Of a DNA stretch of 64,000 nt, positions 16,622 to 24,233 are shown in pieces. Position numbers and translations under genes: made by a program. How positions within the stretch are numbered: position 1 is the stretch's first letter; each line of letters opens with the position of its first letter. Origin of the DNA: Azospirillum sp. 412522 (GTDB lineage Bacteria; Pseudomonadota; Alphaproteobacteria; Azospirillales; Azospirillaceae); assembly GCF_019805165.1 (NCBI RefSeq), contig NZ_RWIJ01000026.1:29413-93412 (forward strand), written 5' to 3'. The notes under the pieces are model-generated. The model saw nothing but the letters and a program-made list of their open reading frames with translations. It did no database searches and was not told the DNA's origin.

Positions 16622-17695
16622 TCAGGCCGCATCCTCGCTCAGCACGCCGCGGCGGATCTGGTCGAGTTCGATGGATTCGAACAGCGCCTTGAAGTTGCCT
16701 TCGCCGAAGCCCTCGTTGCCGATGCGCTGGATGATCTCGAAGAAGATCGGGCCGATGACGTTCTGGGTGAAGATCTGCAGCAGCAGGCCCTGCCCTTCGG
16801 TCGGGGCGCCGTCGACCAGGATCCGGTTGGCCTGAAGACGCCCCAGATCCTGGCCGTGGCCGGGCACGCGGCTGTCGATCCGCTCGTAATAGGTGTCGGG
16901 CGTGTCCTGGAACGGGGTGCCCAGGCCGCGCATCGTCTCGACCGTGTGGACGATGTCGTCAGTGCCGAGCGCCACGTGCTGGATGCCCTCGCCCTTGTAG
17001 TCGCGCAGATATTCGACGATCTGCGACTTGTTGTCGGCCGACTCGTTGATCGGAATGCGGATCTTGCCGCAGGGGCTGGTCATTGCCTTCGACCGCAGGC
17101 CGGTCAGCTTGCCTTCGATGTCGAAGTAGCGGATCTCGCGGAAACCGAACAGGCGGGTGTAGAAGCCGGCCCACTCCTCCATCCGCCCGGTATGGACGTT
17201 GTGGGTCAGATGGTCGATGTAGGTCAGGCCGGCGCCCTTCGGATGCTGGTCCACCCCGGGCAGCGGCACGAAATCGACCTCGTAGATGCTGCCGCGGTCG
17301 GCATAGCGGTCGACGAGGTAGATCAGCGAATCGCCGATGCCCTTGATGGCGGGGATGTTCAGTTCCATCGCGCCGACGCGGGTCTCGACCCCCCAGGCGC
17401 CGAGGTCGAGTGCGCGGCGGTAGGCGAAGGCGGCGTCGGCGACGCGGAAGGCGATGGCGCAGATCGACGGGCCGTGCTGGGCGGCGAAGTTGCGCGGGAA
17501 ACCCGACGGCTCGGCATTGACGATGAAGTTCACGTCACCCTGGCGGTAGAGCGTCACGTCCTTCGACCGGTGGCGGGCGATGGCGGTGAAGCCCAGCTGC
17601 TCGAACAGGCGGCCCAGCGCCGCGGTGTCCGGCGCGGTGAATTCGATGAACTCGAACCCGTCGGTCTTCATCGGGTTTTCCCACATGTCGGCCAT
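16622..17695 (-). CDS. hppD: 4-hydroxyphenylpyruvate dioxygenase
   Basis: Converts 4-hydroxyphenylpyruvate to homogentisate in tyrosine breakdown. The 357-residue protein has the two-domain extradiol fold, with the iron ligands readable as His162 (YIDHLTHNV), His240 (GIQHVALGT) and Glu320 (IFFEIIQR), nearly the spacing of the Pseudomonas enzyme. The ATG at 17695 follows GGGAGGG with 6-nt spacing and is preferred over an in-frame start 7 codons upstream. No other tyrosine-pathway gene is adjacent. A divergent Lrp-family gene 129 bp away is the probable regulator. Confidence 0.96.
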   Translation of the reverse strand: MADMWENPMKTDGFEFIEFTAPDTAALGRLFEQLGFTAIARHRSKDVTLYRQGDVNFIVNAEPSGFPRNFAAQHGPSICAIAFRVADAAFAYRRALDLGAWGVETRVGAMELNIPAIKGIGDSLIYLVDRYADRGSIYEVDFVPLPGVDQHPKGAGLTYIDHLTHNVHTGRMEEWAGFYTRLFGFREIRYFDIEGKLTGLRSKAMTSPCGKIRIPINESADNKSQIVEYLRDYKGEGIQHVALGTDDIVHTVETMRGLGTPFQDTPDTYYERIDSRVPGHGQDLGRLQANRILVDGAPTEGQGLLLQIFTQNVIGPIFFEIIQRIGNEGFGEGNFKALFESIELDQIRRGVLSEDAA

Positions 17696-17727
17696 GGCCA
17701 CCCTCCCTTGGATCATGCTGCGATCAG

Positions 17728-17818
17728 TATGCCGGACTGTCCGTGGAAATAGCTTTCAAAGTGGGGCGGGCATACCTATGATTTTGGCAGGATTTTTCGC
17801 CATACCGTAATATGCCGG
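17728..17818. promoter_or_regulatory. Three regularly spaced TATGCC half-sites between hppD and the Lrp-family gene
   Basis: TATGCCGG at 17728-17735, the inverse GGCATA at 17769-17774, and TATGCCGG at 17811-17818 are spaced 41 and 42 bp, about four helical turns. They fill the divergent promoter region, and the last overlaps the ribosome site of the regulator. This pattern fits wrapping by an oligomeric Lrp-type protein, but no binding is shown. Confidence 0.45.
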
Positions 17819-17824
17819 AGAAGT

Positions 17825-18331
17825 TTGCCGTTGCCCGCCACGCTATCGGAAACCGACGTCAGAATCCTGATCGCCCTCCAGGAGGATTCGCGCCTGACCG
17901 TGCAGGAGCTGGCCGACCGCGTCGGGACCTCGCCCTCCTCCTGCTGGCGCCGCCTGAAGTCGCTGGAGGAGACCGGAGTGATCCGCCGCTACACGGCGCT
18001 GGTCGATCCGAAGGCGGCATCGGTCGGCGAATGCGTCTTCGCCCATGTGACGCTGGACCACCATTCCGCCGAAACCGCCGCCGTCTTCATCGACGCGGTG
18101 CGCAAGAGGCCGGAGGTGCTGGAATGCTACGCGGTATCGGGGGACGCGGACTATCTGCTGCGGGTCGCAGTGCGGGCCATCGCCGACTACAACCGCTTCC
18201 TGGAGGAGTTCGTGTTCCAACTGCCCTTCCAGGTCCGCATCCGCTCCAACTTCGCCCTGAAGGAAATCAAGTTCGAGACGGCGCTGCCGCTGGGATCGCC
18301 TCTGGGACCATCGCTGGGGGGCGGGGCGTAG
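17825..18331 (+). CDS. Lrp/AsnC-family transcriptional regulator, probable regulator of hppD
   Basis: 168 residues: N-terminal winged helix-turn-helix (about 8-60; DVRILIALQEDSRLTVQELADRVGTSPSSCWRRLKSLE split across the helices) and a C-terminal ligand-sensing RAM domain (about 70-150; AHVTLDHHS, GDADYLLRV). The frame starts at TTG 17825, with another TTG at 17831 at better distance from GGAG; no ATG fits. Divergent orientation to hppD suggests it senses tyrosine or phenylalanine intermediates. The last residues (GSPLGPSLGGGA) are a low-complexity tail. Confidence 0.88.
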   Translation: MPLPATLSETDVRILIALQEDSRLTVQELADRVGTSPSSCWRRLKSLEETGVIRRYTALVDPKAASVGECVFAHVTLDHHSAETAAVFIDAVRKRPEVLECYAVSGDADYLLRVAVRAIADYNRFLEEFVFQLPFQVRIRSNFALKEIKFETALPLGSPLGPSLGGGA

Positions 18332-18350
18332 CGCCCCCCGTGACAAGTCC

Positions 18351-19499
18351 CTACCCTGCCACGCGGCGCTTGGCCTGCACGGCGGCTGCGGCAGCCGCGG
18401 GATGCGGGCCGGCAATCCGGTCGAGAAGGAGGTCCAGGCCGGTGCGGCTGGTCTCGTAGGCGACACGCGCACGGGTCAGCGTCTGCGCCGAAGCGGCGGC
18501 GAGCGCCTCGCGGTCGTCGGCCCAGGCCGACAGGATCGGCAGCGCCGCCTTCACGAAGTCGGCGTTCTGCGGCACCAGACCGTCGGACGGGATGTCGGAA
18601 CCGATGCAGCCGCGCTCATAGGCCAGCACCGGCACGCCGGCCGCCATCGCCTCGAACAGGACCAGCGGCTGCGCTTCGTTACGGTAGCGGGTGGGGAAGA
18701 CGAAGACGTCGATGTCGCGGTAGAAGGCCTCCTTGGCCTCGCCATGGACCGGGCCGTGATACTCCACCGCCCCGTCGAACGCCATCAGCCCGGCGGCGAT
18801 CATCGCATTGTCCCTCGGCTTCAGCCCCGGGCCGGCCAGTACCAGCCTGGCGTCCACCCCCTCGAGCTGCAGGGCGCGCAGCAGGGCGAACATCGTATCC
18901 AGCCCTTTTTCGCTGCACAGGTTCGACAAATGGCCGATGCGCAAGGGGCCGTCGCGCCGCGGGCGCGGGGCTGCGTCGGGAACGGAGAAGATGGCGTTCG
19001 ACATGGTCATGCAGGTGCGCGCCGCCGGGTAGATCGACTGGAAGCGCATCTGCATCGCCGGGCACAGCAGCACATGGGTGCAGTCGGCCCCGGCGGTCCG
19101 GGTCAGCAGCCGCATCCGCCAAGTCGGTTTGCTGATGGTGGCGAAGGAATGATGGTGCAGCACCCGCTCGTAGCCGAACAGCCTTGCGGTCCCGGCCAAT
19201 GCTGCGGTGTAGAGCGCGCCCCAGCCGGAATCCACCGGCATGTAGAAACGCCGGTCCGGCTTGCGCAGCCCGGCGGCGAGCCGGCCCATGGTGCCGAACA
19301 CCCGGGTCATCTTGCGCAGATGGTAGGCGACGCCGCCGCCGTTCCAGCCGGGCGACAGGTCGGCGACCTCCACACGGCCGCGCCCCCGCATGCGGTCCTG
19401 CAGACGCTCCAGCACCAGGGCCGTCACCCGGCTCATCCCGTCCACCGGCGGCGGCAGGCGCCCGGAGACGACCACATGGGTGCGCGCGTTCCGTTCCAT
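18351..19499 (-). CDS. GT4-family glycosyltransferase of the exopolysaccharide cluster
   Basis: 382 residues with two Rossmann-like halves. The N-terminal half holds VVVSGRLPPPVDGMSRVT; the C-terminal half holds LRIGHLSNLCSEKGLD and the nucleotide-sugar site FPTRYRNEAQPLVLFEAMAAGVP, in which the second glutamate of the ExE-type motif is typical of retaining GT4 enzymes. Donor and acceptor are unknown. It starts 2 bp after the preceding glycosyltransferase gene and is the last gene of the minus-strand run. The larger frame around it reads into the neighbour in another phase and is not a fusion. Confidence 0.85.
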   Translation of the reverse strand: MERNARTHVVVSGRLPPPVDGMSRVTALVLERLQDRMRGRGRVEVADLSPGWNGGGVAYHLRKMTRVFGTMGRLAAGLRKPDRRFYMPVDSGWGALYTAALAGTARLFGYERVLHHHSFATISKPTWRMRLLTRTAGADCTHVLLCPAMQMRFQSIYPAARTCMTMSNAIFSVPDAAPRPRRDGPLRIGHLSNLCSEKGLDTMFALLRALQLEGVDARLVLAGPGLKPRDNAMIAAGLMAFDGAVEYHGPVHGEAKEAFYRDIDVFVFPTRYRNEAQPLVLFEAMAAGVPVLAYERGCIGSDIPSDGLVPQNADFVKAALPILSAWADDREALAAASAQTLTRARVAYETSRTGLDLLLDRIAGPHPAAAAAAVQAKRRVAG

Positions 19500-19501
19500 C
19501 G

Positions 19502-20743
19502 TCAACTCCCGGTCAGTGCCGCTCCGGTCGACCGGCCGTGCTGGCCACCCTCCGGGTCGGCGGTGTAGTCGGACACATAGTCCGTGTCCGCGCTGCGCTC
19601 CGCCTTCGGGCCGCCCAGCGCCACCACGGCCTTCTCCACCGACAGGGCGAAGAAGCTGGCGTCGGCCAACGCCTGGAAAGGCCGCCCGTTCAGGCTCAGG
19701 CGTCGCCACTCCTCCTCGTCGCCCGCCACCGACAGCATGTAGCGCGCCAGCCCCTCGGGGTTGTCGGGCTCCACGATGTGGCCGTTCAACCCGCTGCGGA
19801 TCAGCACGTCGCGCGCCCCGCACTGGTCGGACAGGATGGTCGGAACGCCCATGGCGAGGGCCTCGTTCACCACCAGACCGAACTGCTCCTCCAGCGACGG
19901 CAGCAGCAGGCAGAGCGTGGATCCCAGAGTCTCGGCGATCCCCTTCTCCTGCAGGAAGCCGCGGAAGATGATCGACCCGTCCAGCCCGCGCCGCGTCACC
20001 TCGGCCCGCAATTCCGCCTCCAGCGGACCGGACCCGCAGAGGTGCAGCGGGCGGGCGGCCGGACCGGCCAGCCGCCGGTAAATGTCGTAGGCTTCGACCG
20101 CCCGGAACAAGTTCTTCTTCGGGACGAAGCGCGCGATGATGGTGAAGTGGCGGTCGGCGAAGGGTACTCCGCCAGGGGCCGGCTCCATCCCGGACAGGCG
20201 GCGGATGCGGTCCAACGACAGCGTGTCGTACCCGATATAGAGCCTGTCCTTCGGGAGGCCCAGCAGGCGGAAGTAATCCACCGTGCGGTGACTGCCGCCG
20301 ATCCCCGCCTGATAGGGGGAGTAGAAGACGCTCTTGACCATTTCGCGCCACAGGATGCGCGGCTTGTCGTCGTATTTGGACGCGTTCATGTTGATGACCT
20401 TGCGCCCCATCAGCCGCATGGTCAGCGCCAGTGCGAAGACGTCCGGGTCCTCGTAGTGGCACAGGAAGACATAGCGCGCGTCGGCGTTGCGGCATTCCCG
20501 CAGCAGGGCGCGATAGACCTCGGCCTTGGACAGGTCCGCCTTCGACCGGCCGGGGAACAGGGTGATCTTGCGGAAATTCTGCCCCGTCCCGGTCGAATCC
20601 CAGGCGTAGGTATGCGATTTCGACCCGACCTCCAGCCCGACCACGTCGTAGACGTGACCCAGCCGGCGGCCGACCGCCTCCAGCCGGTCCATGTGGTAGG
20701 GGCCGAACATCTCCCAACTGAAGACCAGCGCGGGCTTCTTCAT
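19502..20743 (-). CDS. GT4-family glycosyltransferase of the exopolysaccharide cluster
   Basis: 413 residues. The C-terminal glycosyltransferase domain shows FTIIARFVPKKNL, HLCGSGPLEAEL and PSLEEQFGLVVNEALAMGVP, the canonical GT4 donor-site pattern with E-x7-E. The N-terminal part (KKPALVFSWEMFGPYHMDRLEA) is the acceptor-binding half. GGGAGAGG precedes the ATG at 20743, which overlaps the stop of the gene upstream by 4 bp (ATGA), so the two are translationally coupled. The sugar transferred is unknown. Confidence 0.88.
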   Translation of the reverse strand: MKKPALVFSWEMFGPYHMDRLEAVGRRLGHVYDVVGLEVGSKSHTYAWDSTGTGQNFRKITLFPGRSKADLSKAEVYRALLRECRNADARYVFLCHYEDPDVFALALTMRLMGRKVINMNASKYDDKPRILWREMVKSVFYSPYQAGIGGSHRTVDYFRLLGLPKDRLYIGYDTLSLDRIRRLSGMEPAPGGVPFADRHFTIIARFVPKKNLFRAVEAYDIYRRLAGPAARPLHLCGSGPLEAELRAEVTRRGLDGSIIFRGFLQEKGIAETLGSTLCLLLPSLEEQFGLVVNEALAMGVPTILSDQCGARDVLIRSGLNGHIVEPDNPEGLARYMLSVAGDEEEWRRLSLNGRPFQALADASFFALSVEKAVVALGGPKAERSADTDYVSDYTADPEGGQHGRSTGAALTGS

Positions 20744-22035
20744 GCTGCCTCTCCCAACAGAAGGCGGGCGTAGCGGTCGAGCGCCACGGCACGGGTGGCG
20801 TTCGTCTCCACCCAGGCGCGGCCGCGACGGCCCATGGCGGTGGCGCGGGCGGGATCCGACAGCAGGGCCGCCACCGCTTCGGCCATGGCGCGCGGCTGCT
20901 CCGGCGGGGTGCACAGGAAGGCGCCGACCTGGGCCTCCAGCGTGGCGAGCGCCGATCCCGGCAGGCAGGTGCTGACGAAGGGGCGGCCGGCGGCGAGGAT
21001 GGTCACCGCCTTGCCGGGCATGGCGAAGGCCGCCCCTTCGGGCCGCTGGGGCACCAGATGGACGTCGCCCTCCGCCATCGCCTCGTTCAGCTGGTCCTTC
21101 GGCGCCAGCGGCTGGAAGATCACGTTGCCCAGCCCCATGGTCCGGGCCTGCGCCTTCAGCTCCTCCTCCAGACCGCCCTGCCCGCGCAGCTTGATCCGCG
21201 CCTGCGGCATCAGCTCCGCCAGATGGCCTGCCATCTCCAGCACCTGCTCCAGCCCCTGCTTGCGGGCGAAGGCGCCGCTGTAGAGCGCGGTCGGCGGCTG
21301 GTCGGGGCGCGGCAGCGGATAGACCGCGTCGGCATCGACATGGGGCGGGATCACATGGATCGGCCGGGTGACGCCCAGCTCCTCCAGCACGCCGCGCATC
21401 GGCTCCGACAGCACGACGATGGCGTCGGCGCGGTTCAGCGCCGCACGCTCCATGGCGCGGATCGCCTTGACCGCCGCCTTGCCGCCCATGCCCAAGGCAC
21501 CGGCGAGGCCCGACTGGATGTCGTGGACGATGGCGACGTGGCGGCCGCCCGGCGCCTTGAAGCGGTTGGCGATCGCCACCGACAGGATCGACGGGCAGAG
21601 CGACAGCACCGCGGCATGCCGCCCGACCCGGCCGCGGGCGCGGGCGGCGGCGAAGCCGGCATGCAGCACGCCCTCGTGGATCAGCCGCGCCTTCATGCCG
21701 CCGCCGGCCGGCGGGATGGTGTGCAGGCGCTCGATCAGCACCCCGTCCACCGTCCTGCTGTCCTGCGCCCCGTCGGCATAGCCGTCATAGACTTTGTTGC
21801 CGGGATAGTTGGGACGCGCGGTCAGCACCGTGGTCTCCGCCCCGGCCGCTGCGAAGGCGGTGGCGAGGTCGGTCATCATCGGCGCGCTGCCGGCCGGTTC
21901 CGGCCAATAGCTCTGCGCCACGAGCAGCAGTTCTTCCGGCACGGGCACGTCCGCCAGGGAAAGCGCGCCCGCCGAGGCCTTGGAAGCCGGCCGGTCGAAG
22001 ACCGGCGGCCGCAGATGGATGGAATCGTCCGGCAT
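20740..22035 (-). CDS. GT4-family glycosyltransferase (WcaI-like)
   Basis: 431 residues. The N-terminal half carries YWPEPAGSAPMMTDLATAFA and VLTARPNYPGNKVYDGY, typical of WcaI-type colanic acid transferases. The C-terminal half has ALYSGAFARKQGLE and LVPQRPEGAAFAMPGKAVTILAAGRP in two consecutive pieces, a donor site in which the usual glutamates are altered as in that subgroup. It lies 6 bp after the fucose-synthase-like gene, fitting transfer of fucose, though that is inference. Confidence 0.85.
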   Translation of the reverse strand: MPDDSIHLRPPVFDRPASKASAGALSLADVPVPEELLLVAQSYWPEPAGSAPMMTDLATAFAAAGAETTVLTARPNYPGNKVYDGYADGAQDSRTVDGVLIERLHTIPPAGGGMKARLIHEGVLHAGFAAARARGRVGRHAAVLSLCPSILSVAIANRFKAPGGRHVAIVHDIQSGLAGALGMGGKAAVKAIRAMERAALNRADAIVVLSEPMRGVLEELGVTRPIHVIPPHVDADAVYPLPRPDQPPTALYSGAFARKQGLEQVLEMAGHLAELMPQARIKLRGQGGLEEELKAQARTMGLGNVIFQPLAPKDQLNEAMAEGDVHLVPQRPEGAAFAMPGKAVTILAAGRPFVSTCLPGSALATLEAQVGAFLCTPPEQPRAMAEAVAALLSDPARATAMGRRGRAWVETNATRAVALDRYARLLLGEAA

Positions 22036-22041
22036 CGGCCT

Positions 22042-23007
22042 TTACTCCGCTGCCTGCTTGGAGGCTTGGTGACGGTCCGGAGCGGCATTCTCCAGGAACC
22101 AGTCGTAGGTGCGGCGCAGCCCCTCCTCCAGCGACACCTTCGGGCGCCAGCCGGTGGCGAACAGGCGCGACACGTCCATCAGCTTGCGCGGATGGCCGTC
22201 GGGCTTGCTCAGATCGTGGGTCAGCGTGCCGGGATAGCCGACGGTGTCGCGGATCAGCGCCGCGAGGTCGGCGATGGCGATGTCGTCGCCGGGGCCGACA
22301 TTGATGATCTCCCCGCTGTCGTAATGGTCCATCAGATGCAGGCAGGCATCCGCCATGTCGTCGACATAGAGGAACTCGCGCCGCGGCGTGCCGGTGCCCC
22401 ACAGGGTGACGGTCGGGTCGCCCGCCATCTTGGCGTCGTGGAAGCGGCGGATCATGCCCGGCAGCGCATGGGAGGTCTCGGGGTCGAAATGGTCGCCGGG
22501 GCCGTACAGGTTCGACGGCATGGCGCAGATGGCGTTGAAGCCGTACTGGCGCCGGTAGGCCTGGCACATGGTGATGCCGGCGATCTTGGCGACGGCGTAG
22601 GGCTTGTTGCTCGGCTCCATCTCGCCGGTCAGCAGCGCCTCTTCCTTGATCGGCTGCTCGGCATGCTTGGGGTAGAGGCAGGAGGACCCGAGGAACAGCA
22701 GCTTTTTCACGCCGGCGCGCCAGGCGGCGTCGATGACGTTGTTCTGGATCAGCAGGTTGTCGCGGATGAAGTCGCCGCCGAAGCGGTCGTTGGCAAGGAT
22801 GCCGCCCACCTTCGCCGCGGCGAGGATCACCTGATCGATGCCCTCGCGGTCGAAGAAGGCGCGCACCGCCGCCTGATCGGTCAGGTCGAGCTGCGACCGG
22901 TCGCGGATCACGAGGCCGGTGTGCCCGGCTTCGGTCAGTCGCCGCAGAATGGCGGATCCGACGAGTCCCCGGTGTCCGGCGACGAAGATGCGGCTGTTGC
23001 GGTCCAT
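22042..23007 (-). CDS. fcl: GDP-L-fucose synthase-like NAD(P)-dependent epimerase/reductase
   Basis: Makes GDP-L-fucose from GDP-4-keto-6-deoxymannose in the known family. 321 residues with the cofactor loop VAGHRGLVGSAI, catalytic Ser108/Cys110 region (LGSSCLYP), Tyr137-x3-Lys141 (PYAVAK), and the family-specific MPSNLYGPGDHF and RREFLYVDDMADA. AAGGAG lies 10 nt before the ATG. The gene for the preceding enzyme, GDP-mannose 4,6-dehydratase, is not in the window and must lie elsewhere if fucose is made. Confidence 0.9.
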   Translation of the reverse strand: MDRNSRIFVAGHRGLVGSAILRRLTEAGHTGLVIRDRSQLDLTDQAAVRAFFDREGIDQVILAAAKVGGILANDRFGGDFIRDNLLIQNNVIDAAWRAGVKKLLFLGSSCLYPKHAEQPIKEEALLTGEMEPSNKPYAVAKIAGITMCQAYRRQYGFNAICAMPSNLYGPGDHFDPETSHALPGMIRRFHDAKMAGDPTVTLWGTGTPRREFLYVDDMADACLHLMDHYDSGEIINVGPGDDIAIADLAALIRDTVGYPGTLTHDLSKPDGHPRKLMDVSRLFATGWRPKVSLEEGLRRTYDWFLENAAPDRHQASKQAAE

Positions 23008-23058
23008 GCGGGCCGTCTCCTTAAGATCTTGCGTGCGAACCAATGCCTTGTCGGCCGT

Positions 23059-23131
23059 CGTTCCCGCGAAGGCGGGTTCCCGAGTTTCCAGGCGTTTGAA
23101 CCGGAAGCCCGGAGCCCGCCTTTGCGGGGAT
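23059..23131. repeat. Pair of inverted REP-like palindromic elements
   Basis: CGTTCCCGCGAAGGCGGGTTCC (23059-23080, given here in two pieces: CGTTCCCGCG and AAGGCGGGTTCC) is followed by an inverted relative, GGAGCCCGCCTTTGCGGGG at 23111-23129. Each is itself a small palindrome. The element resembles the GTCATTCCCGCGAAGGCGGG-type intergenic repeat common in high-GC proteobacteria. Confidence 0.65.
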
Positions 23132-23141
23132 CGCCTCTGGA

Positions 23142-23162
23142 GGCGTGACCGCGGGTCACGCC
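23142..23162. repeat. Perfect 9-bp hairpin downstream of the epimerase gene
   Basis: GGCGTGACC, a GCG loop and GGTCACGCC lie 13 bp after the epimerase stop and inside the operon. There is no T-run on either side, so it is more likely an mRNA stability or processing hairpin than a terminator. Confidence 0.5.
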
Positions 23163-23175
23163 CCCGAACGACGCC

Positions 23176-24171
23176 CTACTCCGCCGCCTGCCCCATGCGA
23201 CCCAGATCGGCACGCGCCCGTTCGGCGTACCACTCGACCACGCCGGGCAGGCCGGCGGAGAGCGGGATGCGCGGGGTGAAGCCGAGCGCGGTCAGCTTTG
23301 CGATGTCGGGGCTGCGGCGATCGGTGCCGCCGGGGGCGGCCGGTCCCGGCATCACCTGGGCCTCGCGGCCGAGGCAGGCCACCGTCTGGCGGGCGAGGTC
23401 GGCGATGGTGACCTCCTCCGGGTTGCCGACATGGTAGATGCCGAGATGGGCGCCCTTGTCGATCACCGTCACGATGCCGTCGATGGCGTCGTCGATATGG
23501 ACGAAGGCGCGGGTCTGGCGGCCGTCGCCCTGGATCTTGAAGGGCACCGCCCCGCTCGGGTGGCTGGCGATCGCCTCCACCGCGCGGCGGGAGAATTCCG
23601 GCACCACATGTTCCCAGCCCATGTCGGGACCGTAGACGTTGTGCGGACGGAAGATCGCCACGCGGTCGAAGCCGGTGCGGCCCCAGTTGACCGCCAGAAG
23701 CTCCGAGATCAGCTTGGAGCCGCCGTAGCTGTAGCGGGCGTTCAGCACGTCCGGCACCACCAGCGGCACCTCCTCCGGCGTCGGCACCAGCGGCGGGGTC
23801 TGGTAGGCTTCCGAGGAGGAGGCGACGACGAGGTCGCCCACGCCGTCGGCGCGGCAGGCGTCCAGCACGTTCAGCATGCCGCGCACGCCGACGTCCAGGA
23901 CCACTTCAGGCTTCTCGTAGAAGTGCTTGGTTCCGTTGACGGCGGCCAGATGGAGGACGCCGTCGACGCCGCGCACCGCCTCGCGCACGGCGGCCGGGTC
24001 GCGGATGTCCCCCTGGACGAACTCGACGTCGTCCAGCACGCCGGCCAGCCGCCCGGTGTGACCGCGCGAGTTGTCGTCCAGCACGCGGACGCGGTGGCCG
24101 TCGCGGACCAGCCGGTGGACCAGGGCGGCGCCGATGAAGCCGCTGCCGCCGGTGACGAGATAGTGTTTCAT
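23176..24171 (-). CDS. NAD-dependent nucleotide-sugar epimerase/dehydratase
   Basis: 331-residue extended short-chain dehydrogenase: cofactor loop GGSGFIG (8-14), ASSSEAY for the catalytic serine, Tyr149-x3-Lys153 (YSYGGSK) and the sugar-binding FRPHNVYGPDMGWEHVVPEF region. It belongs to the broad GalE/RmlB-type group, and the exact reaction cannot be fixed. Next to a UDP-sugar dehydrogenase, a 4-epimerase of a UDP-uronate or UDP-HexNAc is plausible. The ATG at 24171 is favoured over a TTG 9 bp upstream because AAGGA lies too close to the latter. It follows the dehydrogenase gene by 62 bp. Confidence 0.85.
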   Translation of the reverse strand: MKHYLVTGGSGFIGAALVHRLVRDGHRVRVLDDNSRGHTGRLAGVLDDVEFVQGDIRDPAAVREAVRGVDGVLHLAAVNGTKHFYEKPEVVLDVGVRGMLNVLDACRADGVGDLVVASSSEAYQTPPLVPTPEEVPLVVPDVLNARYSYGGSKLISELLAVNWGRTGFDRVAIFRPHNVYGPDMGWEHVVPEFSRRAVEAIASHPSGAVPFKIQGDGRQTRAFVHIDDAIDGIVTVIDKGAHLGIYHVGNPEEVTIADLARQTVACLGREAQVMPGPAAPGGTDRRSPDIAKLTALGFTPRIPLSAGLPGVVEWYAERARADLGRMGQAAE

Positions 24172-24233
24172 GTCAGTCAAATTCCTTCTGCGGCCAGCCC
24201 ATGGCAGGCCCGGATTCCGTCAGGCCGATTCCC

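Noticed and set aside
18351..20792. An apparent 813-codon protein fusing two glycosyltransferase genes
   Set aside because: Only the last 382 codons read as a protein. The upstream part is the neighbouring gene in a wrong frame, and a normal ATG separates them.
21058..23148. A 696-codon plus-strand frame opposite the glycosyltransferase and fucose-synthase-like genes
   Set aside because: It crosses two well-supported minus-strand genes and has no domain or ribosome site.
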